DNA from: a virus
Strand: one strand, 5' to 3'
Length of the DNA: 26,476 nt
IMG/VR virus record: IMGVR_UViG_3300044612_000496
Coordinates: 1-26,476 of that record
Under the pieces are notes generated by a model, which saw only the letters and a list, made by a program, of their open reading frames with translations, made no database searches and was not told where the DNA came from. Shown here piece after piece: positions 21,118-26,476 of this stretch; position 1 is the stretch's first letter, and every line of letters starts with the position of its first letter. Both the position numbers and the translations under genes were made by a program.

Positions 21118-22101
21118 TTAGCTGAGCGTGGTGATCTTACCATGCGCGCCCGGATGCTTGACCAGCAGGGTCAGGGCGCAGTCAACATAGCCGCGCTCGC
21201 CACCACCGAGGTTCGGGAGGCGGGTCGAGCCGAGCGGAATCAGTTCCGCAACACCGTAGAACTCAGGATTCACGAGGTAGCCCGTGTCCTTGTTCGTGGT
21301 GTCCGGCGCGCAATCCGGGTTCATGTTGACGATGGAGACGATGCCGTGATCGGACTCATAGAGCTCAACCGACAGCTTGATCGTCGCCTCGCCACCATCA
21401 TACGCCACACGGCGAACCGAGTAGTCCGAGTTACCCGACGTGCGGGCGAAGTCGCTAATAACGCGGCGCAGGGCCGTGTCAGCAACCAGCGTCAGACCGT
21501 TTGACGTACCCGTAACGCGGTAGATCGAGGTGATGAGGTTGTTAAACACCGTCTCGTTAAAGGTGCTCGAAGCGTGGATGGAGCCAGCCGGGGTGCGGTA
21601 GGCAGCGGGAACGTCCGCCGGACCAGCCGAGTCAATCCAGTCGCCGAGGCCGCGCAGGCCGTAGGGCGTGCCAGCACCATCTTCAACCGAGCGGTCGTTG
21701 TTGGAGCACAGGGTCGCCTCGATGTCGCGCTTGATCTCGCGGACAGCCTTCGCCTCAGCCTGAGCGATCTTGGCCGGACCAACGCTATCAACAGCGTTCT
21801 GGAGGTCGGACACCATGTAATCGCGGCGGAACTTCTGGATGTAATTACCCAGACGAGCGCGGTTGGCGAACTTGTCCGTGAACACCGTGACATCGGAACC
21901 TTCCGCAACGCCCGTGGTGACGGGAGCCGAGAGGCTGTCAACGGTCCACTCCACGAAGGTAGCGGACGCCTTGGACTTAGCAGCGGAGGAAAGAACCGGA
22001 GTTTCCTCGGGAGCGAGGATCGTCAGGACATCGAGAAGGTCTTCGCGGTTGGAAACAGCGGAACCCGGATTGGTCGTATCGTAAGTATTAGAGAAAGCCA
22101 T
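21118..22101 (-). CDS. Major capsid protein, SU10/phiEco32 type
   Basis: 327 residues from ATG 22101. The N-terminal text (NREDLLDVLTILAPEETPVL, then KASATFVEWTVDSLSAP) and the following segments (FANRARLGNYIQKFRRDYMV, AKAVREIKRDIEATLCSNND, GLRGLGDWIDSAG) match the SU10-type major capsid family. These proteins take the HK97 fold: N-arm, E-loop, then peptidase-free spine helix (about 110-140). There is no visible prohead protease gene or cleavage region; the scaffold is a separate gene upstream. The order scaffold-capsid-decoration-terminator is standard. The start has no Shine-Dalgarno motif (leader ACCTACTACTACAATG), which is surprising for the most abundant protein. Confidence 0.9.
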   Translation of the reverse strand: MAFSNTYDTTNPGSAVSNREDLLDVLTILAPEETPVLSSAAKSKASATFVEWTVDSLSAPVTTGVAEGSDVTVFTDKFANRARLGNYIQKFRRDYMVSDLQNAVDSVGPAKIAQAEAKAVREIKRDIEATLCSNNDRSVEDGAGTPYGLRGLGDWIDSAGPADVPAAYRTPAGSIHASSTFNETVFNNLITSIYRVTGTSNGLTLVADTALRRVISDFARTSGNSDYSVRRVAYDGGEATIKLSVELYESDHGIVSIVNMNPDCAPDTTNKDTGYLVNPEFYGVAELIPLGSTRLPNLGGGERGYVDCALTLLVKHPGAHGKITTLS

Positions 22102-22113
22102 TGTAGTAGTAGG

Positions 22114-23208
22114 TTATTTGCGTTTAGAGAGTTGTGCTGCACGAAGGGCAATGAAGTCGCTTACGCTTCCTGAGTCCGCCAATCGCTTAGACACTTCCTT
22201 TACACTTCGTTCTCCCGCAGATGGCGTCCGATCTCCAGCAGCAACCGAGTTAGACGGTGCGCCGGGAGGCGTCAGCTTCGGGGACGGCTTGCCGTCCAAC
22301 GGAATCGTTTTGCGCGCAAACATCGAATTGGCCGCATGGGCCAAGATGTAAGGCAATTGAGGAGCCACTTCCGGCAATACCTTTTCCGCATCCTTGAGGC
22401 GCGGATCGTTAAGCATTGCAAAGAATTGGCGCTTGATGTCGTTGTCCTCTTGCGAAGACAACCAATCAAGCTCTTTGAGAGCCTGTTGCTCAAAAGCAGA
22501 GCGGAGACCTTTACGCTGGGTTACAGCTTCAATCTCCTTCTTCTGCGCCGGGAGGTACTTATCGCGGGCCTTGCGGGCGTTACGAAGAGTCTCCTTTACC
22601 TGAGCCTTAGTCAGTTCGCGGCCATCAACCGTAGCTGCGATGTCTTCGTAGCCAAGGGTTTCAGCGCGATCCAGAACATCCTCTGCCCACTCAACAACAT
22701 CATTCACTTCCTGAGCCTTCTTGCCCAAGTCCTCGATAGAGGCGATGTTAGCGTAGGGGTTGTTCTCTACTTTCGGCTCAAGGGGCTTGTTGTTCTGCTG
22801 CTGGGCCATGTAGGCTTCCAGTTGCGCTGCCTTCTCCTCGGCGAGCTTTCGCTTGGCTGTAAGTTCAGCAATGCGCTTCAGCAGCCCAGACTTACCCTTC
22901 TGAGCTAGTTCTGCAATATCCTCATCGGAGAGTTCCGAGAGTTCGACTTGTGAAGGAACGTCCTTGCCTGCGGGCTGAGACTCAGAAGTGGAGGCTTGGT
23001 CGTTGCTCGCCTGCTCCTCTTCCTGCTCTGCCGCTGGCGCGGATTGGCTAGTGGGCTGGGGACGGCTGGCTGGGTTCAATGCCCCATCCGGCTTGGCCTT
23101 CAACTCACCGAGACGACGAACCGCGTATTGGCTCGCTGTCATGTTGGACTTTTCTGACTCCACCGACGTTTTAGCGTCCCCGGCGACGGACGTAGCTTCT
23201 TCAGACAT
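22114..23208 (-). CDS. Scaffolding protein
   Basis: 364 residues from ATG 23208 (MSEEATSVAGDAK); the frame is open up to a GTG at 23319, but the extra 37 residues are unlike the acidic scaffold start and lie over hairpins. The protein is highly charged, low in hydrophobics and helical, with an acidic N-terminal third (AAEQEEEQASNDQAS, LSELSDEDIAELAQKG), a coiled coil (LLKRIAELTAKRKLAEEKAA) and a Pro/Ser-rich end before a basic C-terminus (LSKRK). This composition, its length and its place immediately before the capsid gene are typical of podovirus scaffolding proteins, which guide procapsid assembly through the basic C-terminal helix and then leave. Confidence 0.8.
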   Translation of the reverse strand: MSEEATSVAGDAKTSVESEKSNMTASQYAVRRLGELKAKPDGALNPASRPQPTSQSAPAAEQEEEQASNDQASTSESQPAGKDVPSQVELSELSDEDIAELAQKGKSGLLKRIAELTAKRKLAEEKAAQLEAYMAQQQNNKPLEPKVENNPYANIASIEDLGKKAQEVNDVVEWAEDVLDRAETLGYEDIAATVDGRELTKAQVKETLRNARKARDKYLPAQKKEIEAVTQRKGLRSAFEQQALKELDWLSSQEDNDIKRQFFAMLNDPRLKDAEKVLPEVAPQLPYILAHAANSMFARKTIPLDGKPSPKLTPPGAPSNSVAAGDRTPSAGERSVKEVSKRLADSGSVSDFIALRAAQLSKRK

Positions 23209-23251
23209 TTTGGGTTTCCGCGTTTTAACGCCTCGCGTTGGCGATAGCTGC

Positions 23252-23260
23252 ATCATATCA
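23252..23260 (-). promoter_or_regulatory. Extended -10 promoter-like element before scaffold
   Basis: TGATATGAT on the minus strand fits the extended -10 consensus TGnTATAAT with one mismatch, 44 bases before the scaffold ATG. The -35 region is poor (TTTCTC). It may be a host sigma-70 type promoter for scaffold, capsid and decoration; weak evidence because no companion sites are seen. Confidence 0.3.
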
Positions 23261-23343
23261 CAGCACAGGGAACGAGAAATTAGCCAATAAGTTGTGGGGT
23301 GTGAAAATAGGCTTGACACCCACTTTATTTCCCCCCTACAACC

Positions 23344-23361
23344 CCCCTTTCTTTTAAGGGG
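23344..23361. other. C/T-rich hairpin followed by a T-rich tract on the + strand
   Basis: CCCCTT (23344-23349) pairs with AAGGGG (23356-23361) and TTTCTTTTATTT follows on the + strand. It has the form of a short + strand terminator, but no + strand gene precedes it. On the minus strand it would be a hairpin with an A-rich upstream flank. Confidence 0.35.
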
Positions 23362-23382
23362 TTTCTTTTATTTCAGTTGTTC

Positions 23383-23401
23383 CGCCGCTCGTTAAGCGGC
23401 G
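23383..23401 (-). other. 7-bp GC-rich hairpin after the 71-residue gene
   Basis: CGCCGCT/AGCGGCG with a five-base loop, 13 bases beyond the stop of the upstream 71-residue gene on the minus strand. No T-run follows, so it is more likely an mRNA-stabilising or processing hairpin than an intrinsic terminator. Confidence 0.45.
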
Positions 23402-23413
23402 TGAAACGAAACA

Positions 23414-23629
23414 TCAAACATTCCCTCTACGAGAAACAAGACGTTCATACCCACCCATGGACAAGATGTCGTCGCATTGGAGGATACGTCCGCTGATCTG
23501 CTGGATGCGCTCAGATGGGACATCGTGCATCTGCTGAATCAGGGATTCACGGATAGCGTAAATCCCCTGAAGAAAATCGACATAGGCGTCGATGTGAATG
23601 AGCGAATCGAGGTTGTCGGTCTTGTTCAT
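23414..23629 (-). CDS. 71-residue hypothetical protein between portal and scaffold
   Basis: 71 residues from ATG 23629, whose ATG overlaps the portal stop as TAATG. The product is mostly helical with alternating acidic and basic residues (LIHIDAYVDFLQGIYAIRES, then ILQCDDILSMGGYERL). No motif is recognised. Tight coupling to the portal gene and its place before the hairpin leader of the scaffold gene argue that it is a real late gene. A small head-assembly role is possible; there is no direct evidence. Confidence 0.6.
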   Translation of the reverse strand: MNKTDNLDSLIHIDAYVDFLQGIYAIRESLIQQMHDVPSERIQQISGRILQCDDILSMGGYERLVSRRGNV

Positions 23630-25719
23630 TAGGCAGTCGGAGTCTGCTGCATGGTCTGAGTATTAGTCTGACCCATCGCGGCAGGAGCAGTACCAATGCG
23701 CCCAATCTGGGCGTTCTGCTGCTGTGTCATCTGGAACTGATATTGCTGGACGTACTTCTGGAAGCGGGCTTGGAACGCTTGGTCACTCTGCAACCGCTGC
23801 ATAACATCAGGCTGCTGCGTGTACGACTGGATCACTTGAAGAGCGATTTGCGCTCCGTTCGGACGCGCACCAACTTCAATGCCTGCGTAGATCTTAGAGA
23901 GGTCGTCCGTGACTTGCTTCGTGATTTGGTCTTGGGCTTGACCAGCGGGTCGAAGGATGGCGTCTGCGACGACAGGATTAATTGACGCAGCCCCCAGCTC
24001 CAGAAGCATATCGACATCCATACGACCGTTGCGGTCGAGTTGCAGAAGATTCGCAAACTGCGCCAACTGCGCTTCAACACTTTCGGGATCATTTTGAAGA
24101 ACGTCATAATTGATGATGATGTCGAAGTTCTCGTTCGGGTCGCCCTTGTTGAAACGCTGCGGGTCCGAGACCCCCGTAACGCGGAAGAACACTTCGTCTG
24201 GGCCAAAACGCTGGAAGCACTTGTAAGCAAGACGCAATACATCACGAACATGATTGAGGAACTTGTCTACAAAGTATTGCTGCTGAACGCCAGAGAGTGG
24301 GTTGCCAACATCAAGGCCAAGGATCTTGTCGGCCTGCGCGAGCATCGTTTGCTCCATCTCAACGCTGCCGGGATTGTACGGAGGCGTAGGACCAAACTGG
24401 AACTCGCCAGCGCGGCGATACGGGACGTAGCGACCCGGACCCCAATCGGACGGGGCGTTGCCCACAGGGTGCATGATGGGCGGCATGGTGGCTAGGCTGT
24501 TGCGGTCAACGCGGCTATCGCGTTCCGTCTTTACCTGCCATTGGATACCTTTCAGCAGTTCCGGCACCGACTGAATATCGTAGAGACGCTTGTTGTCTTC
24601 AGACAGCTTAGTGACAACGAAGGGGTAGTCCTCGTAGCCATTCATCAACTCAAACTTAGCGAAGTCAGGGGTTTCCTGCTTGCCATACACCTCACGATGG
24701 AACACCGTGCAGTAGATCCCCTCCGAGTTGTCCTCTTCGTCGATCAGTCGCTGATAGCCATAGACTACTTCATACAACTCCGACGCATCGTACGTCACGG
24801 TGGTGTAAGTGAACTGATTGCGGCGTTCCAACCGGAGGGGGTCTCCCGCCTCCTTGCAGTTCTCGATGACGTACTCCACCCAGTCGGCATCCCAACCCTC
24901 GGAGCTAATCTTGTTACGAAGCTCCTGAGCCGTCATCAAACAACGCCAGAAGCAATACGGCGCACGCTGCGGGTCCGTAGCATAGGCAGGAAATAATACA
25001 TCGCCATCAGGAGCCACCACCTGTACCCAAGGACGGTCAACGCTGCGGCGGACAATCGGGAACTCAGCGCGGCCCGTCTTGCGCAAGTCGTTGAGGATGC
25101 GCTTAGCCTTCTTCTCGGGAATGTTGTTAAACTGCTGCTGGAGAAGCGCAATCATCTGCGAGTCGTTCTCCTTTTCCAGAATCATCCGCACGATGTCGGG
25201 ACTAAGAGCCATCAACTGATCGAGCGTTAGCGTCTGCTTAAAGGTACGATCTTCGCGCTGCCAGCCAACGTAGGTAACGCACAGCCCGCGCTCCAACAGA
25301 TAGTTGGCACCCAGCTCCATCTGCCGCTTAAAGCCGGGGATGTAGGACGCCACCATCCACTTGAGGAACGCACTTACCGTGCGGGCGCGATTGAGGTCGC
25401 CCATTTCCACCGGATAGGCGCGGATGTTAGCACGCACCATAGCCGACATGAACAAAGCAATGTAACGGTTTATTCTCTCGTTGATGACGTGCGCCTCGTT
25501 GTCCGCAGCACCATCCCACGGAAACGCTTCCGGCCCATGCTTACGAAGATCGTCCGACTTGCCCGGCCAAATATTACGGCGATAGTCATAGCTGTCGCGG
25601 CATTGATCGAAGTAGAACTCCAGATCGTTAGCGGTACGGTCGAAGGCTTCAACCAGAGCCTTGACGTTCGGCTTGTTCGCGGCGTAGGTCAGAGCCTCGG
25701 TATTATCTTCGGTGGTCAT
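23629..25719 (-). CDS. Portal protein
   Basis: 696 residues from ATG 25719. Typical portal text is seen near the N-terminus (DQCRDSYDYRRNIWPGKSDD, then WDGAADNEAHVINERINRY) and later (VVTKLSEDNKRLYDIQSVPE, GIQWQVKTERDSRVDRNS, then HPVGNAPSDWGPGRYVPYRR), which are the stem/wing segments of large podovirus portals. The C-terminus is Gln-rich (about 655-696), perhaps a barrel-like extension. Twelve subunits would form the DNA channel at one vertex and bind terminase and the adaptor. Order terminase-portal-scaffold-capsid supports the call. The start has no Shine-Dalgarno motif and overlaps the preceding small gene by 17 bases. Confidence 0.85.
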   Translation of the reverse strand: MTTEDNTEALTYAANKPNVKALVEAFDRTANDLEFYFDQCRDSYDYRRNIWPGKSDDLRKHGPEAFPWDGAADNEAHVINERINRYIALFMSAMVRANIRAYPVEMGDLNRARTVSAFLKWMVASYIPGFKRQMELGANYLLERGLCVTYVGWQREDRTFKQTLTLDQLMALSPDIVRMILEKENDSQMIALLQQQFNNIPEKKAKRILNDLRKTGRAEFPIVRRSVDRPWVQVVAPDGDVLFPAYATDPQRAPYCFWRCLMTAQELRNKISSEGWDADWVEYVIENCKEAGDPLRLERRNQFTYTTVTYDASELYEVVYGYQRLIDEEDNSEGIYCTVFHREVYGKQETPDFAKFELMNGYEDYPFVVTKLSEDNKRLYDIQSVPELLKGIQWQVKTERDSRVDRNSLATMPPIMHPVGNAPSDWGPGRYVPYRRAGEFQFGPTPPYNPGSVEMEQTMLAQADKILGLDVGNPLSGVQQQYFVDKFLNHVRDVLRLAYKCFQRFGPDEVFFRVTGVSDPQRFNKGDPNENFDIIINYDVLQNDPESVEAQLAQFANLLQLDRNGRMDVDMLLELGAASINPVVADAILRPAGQAQDQITKQVTDDLSKIYAGIEVGARPNGAQIALQVIQSYTQQPDVMQRLQSDQAFQARFQKYVQQYQFQMTQQQNAQIGRIGTAPAAMGQTNTQTMQQTPTA

Positions 25720-25918
25720 GTAGCGTTTTGCGTAAGTTGTTGATAATCCGTTTAGCCGCGTTGCGGTCTATCCCGGTTTTGTCGGAGAGTGCGGTAGCTT
25801 CTAAAGGTTGATACGTTGCGTGAATCGAACGATGCAATATCTCAAACCCAAGCAGGCGATCCACCTGCTCGGCCAGCCACTCCCGATTGGATGTTGGGTC
25901 ATCCTCGGAGTTCTGCAT
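25703..25918 (-). CDS. 71-residue helical hypothetical protein
   Basis: 71 residues from ATG 25918, overlapping the upstream gene by 20 bases and the portal gene by 17 bases. The sequence has a helix-turn-helix-like C-terminal half (ALSDKTGIDRNAAKRIINNL), after an acidic start (MQNSEDDPTSNREWLAEQVD). The fold looks like a small DNA-binding helical bundle, which in this place could belong to a terminase accessory or regulator. I do not recognise a family; overlaps on both sides support a real coupled gene. Confidence 0.55.
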   Translation of the reverse strand: MQNSEDDPTSNREWLAEQVDRLLGFEILHRSIHATYQPLEATALSDKTGIDRNAAKRIINNLRKTLHDHRR

Positions 25919-26291
25919 GGCGATAGGTAGTGGACCCGCTCGCGTCCGTAATAGCGTCGATTAAGATTCTCTTGCCGATAAGTTTACCACGGAACTTACG
26001 GCCAATCTTCACCGGGATCTTCCCGTCCTGATGCTCCAACCTCGCCATTACCCAATCAGGGTTGCGGGCGGGGTGCAGCACCACACCGTTTAGCTTGTCC
26101 GGTACAGCCAGCGGGATCTCCAACGCAAGCTCCACTTCCTCAACACCCTTGGGCGTAAAGTAGGTGTTCTTGCCATAGCCTGTGTAGTGATCGCCCTTTA
26201 CCAGCTTGAGGTTCTTAATCTCCAGCAGCTTATTGACGGGAACGCCCAGCTTGTCGGCCAGCGCGATGACGGGGGTATTGATAGGTTCCAT
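25899..26291 (-). CDS. 130-residue protein downstream of terminase, putative winged-helix fold
   Basis: 130 residues from ATG 26291, which overlaps the terminase stop as TAATG and is preceded by GGAGGA at 26297-26302. The first half resembles a winged or MerR-like helix domain (VIALADKLGVPVNKLLEIKN, then GYGKNTYFTPKGVEEVELAL). The second half is beta-rich (GVVLHPARNPDWVMARLEHQ, then IPVKIGRKFRGKLIGKRILI), compatible with a small SH3-like or OB fold. It lies between terminase and portal, where some phages encode DNA-binding packaging factors, so a role in packaging is possible. It is not a recognisable terminase small subunit. Confidence 0.6.
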   Translation of the reverse strand: MEPINTPVIALADKLGVPVNKLLEIKNLKLVKGDHYTGYGKNTYFTPKGVEEVELALEIPLAVPDKLNGVVLHPARNPDWVMARLEHQDGKIPVKIGRKFRGKLIGKRILIDAITDASGSTTYRHAELRG

Positions 26292-26476
26292 TAGTATCCT
26301 CCAGATTTGCGACGGTTAGTGTTAAAGCTCTTCTCATCAACGTAGCGGATGCCATCAATCGCGGCATACCGGATTACGTCTACAGGATCTTTCCACGCCT
26401 CATCAGGCCCACCCTCGGATGTGTATTCCTGTAGGGCGGTGATGATGTTCTGGCAGCGGTCGGAAACGTAGAAGTG
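26291..26476 (-). CDS. terL: Terminase large subunit, C-terminal end only
   Basis: The frame is open from the window edge to TAA 26291-26293, giving the last 61 residues. They read HFYVSDRCQNIITALQEYTS, then DEAWKDPVDVIRYAAIDGIR and a basic tail ending in RRKSGGY. The 'DxxKDPVDxxRYAA' motif is the end of the RNase H-like nuclease domain in phage large terminases, where the Asp helps bind catalytic metal. The protein cuts concatemeric DNA and drives packaging into the portal. The N-terminal ATPase is outside the window. It is the first gene visible in the minus-strand late block. Confidence 0.8.
   Translation of the reverse strand, partial: HFYVSDRCQNIITALQEYTSEGGPDEAWKDPVDVIRYAAIDGIRYVDEKSFNTNRRKSGGY
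26297..26302 (-). promoter_or_regulatory. Strong ribosome binding site inside the terminase end
   Basis: GGAGGA, five bases before the ATG at 26291, falling in the last codons of the terminase gene. It fixes the start of the 130-residue protein. Confidence 0.75.

Larger units (their letters stand above)
23209..23413 (-). promoter_or_regulatory. Only large non-coding gap, leader of the scaffold-capsid genes
   Basis: 205 bases without a convincing gene, in a window where neighbouring genes usually touch. It contains: a hairpin CGCCGCT/AGCGGCG (23383-23401); a C/T-rich stretch with CCCCTT/AAGGGG (23344-23361); a bulged hairpin GTGGGGTGT/ACACCCAC (23294-23323); and, toward the scaffold, an extended minus-10-like TGATATGAT (minus strand). 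It is probably the place where scaffold-capsid transcription is boosted or the mRNA is processed. Confidence 0.6.

Noticed and set aside
21574-22173. 199-residue + strand frame opposite the capsid gene
   Set aside because: It is antisense to the convincing capsid gene, has no ribosome site and no recognisable motif; long open antisense frames are expected at this base composition.
22336-22908. 190-residue + strand frame opposite the scaffold gene
   Set aside because: It is an antisense shadow of a charged, repetitive-codon gene; the product is Leu-rich without domains.
23209-23319. Longer scaffold start at GTG 23319
   Set aside because: The added 37 residues are hydrophobic/Cys-containing and unlike the acidic scaffold start, and they cover the promoter-like element; ATG 23208 fits better.
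23313-23342. TTGACA with TACAAC 18 bases later, a + strand promoter
   Set aside because: The -10 is poor, no + strand gene follows, and a terminator-like hairpin would start at the expected transcription start. Kept only as part of the leader-region finding.
24040-24996. Two 151-residue + strand frames opposite the portal gene
   Set aside because: Both are antisense to the portal; no start signals, no similarity pattern.
1-26476. CRISPR arrays, tRNA genes, integrase or attachment sites
   Set aside because: I looked for regularly spaced direct repeats, cloverleaf-like stretches and recombinase motifs and saw none; the only regular repeats are coding (11-residue units and RCC1 blades).

Overview
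This window is almost certainly part of a lytic tailed phage (podovirus-type) genome, probably from an uncultured aquatic phage. It is gene-dense, with cistrons that overlap or are separated by only a few bases. It holds an almost complete late (virion) module, ordered as in short-tailed phages: terminase end, portal, scaffold, major capsid, decoration-like protein, tail tube adaptor, fibre genes, lysis-like genes, tail nozzle, internal virion proteins. I see no integrase, replication gene, tRNA or CRISPR array. The capsid protein resembles the SU10/phiEco32 family and the tail proteins resemble T7-type gp11/gp12. The host cannot be named. Most starts lack a Shine-Dalgarno motif, which may reflect a host that depends little on it.

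Layout. Positions 1-2087 are read on the + strand: a coiled-coil protein cut by the window edge, a 25-residue hydrophobic micro-ORF, an HNH-type protein, a 72-residue unknown and a calcineurin-like phosphoesterase, all overlapping. At 2084-2087 this operon meets a long minus-strand block tail to tail, with overlapping stop codons. Read in its own direction (right to left), the minus block runs: terminase large subunit C-terminus, two small proteins, portal, a 71-residue protein, a 205-base non-coding region with hairpins, scaffold, major capsid, decoration-like protein, a Rho-independent terminator, a 102-residue protein, tail tube adaptor, two paralogous 100-residue proteins and a long tail fibre.

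Next comes a host-interaction region (about 13.0-17.0 kb): a seven-bladed RCC1 beta-propeller, a sulfotransferase fused to a glycosyltransferase-like domain, a tail-fibre assembly chaperone, and a short second fibre that repeats the C-terminal tip of the long fibre. After it lie two holin-like membrane proteins, a GIY-YIG homing endonuclease, three tiny basic proteins, the tail nozzle, a 115-residue unknown and three large internal virion proteins. One of these has a striking 11-residue repeat.

How the genes fit together: terminase and portal package DNA into a shell made by scaffold, capsid and decoration protein; adaptor and nozzle form the short tail; fibres and propeller probably bind the host; the internal proteins are probably ejected with the DNA. 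The most unusual elements are the sulfotransferase-glycosyltransferase fusion inside the fibre operon, the endonuclease carrying a copy of the start of its downstream neighbour, and beta-rich modules shared between adaptor and nozzle.
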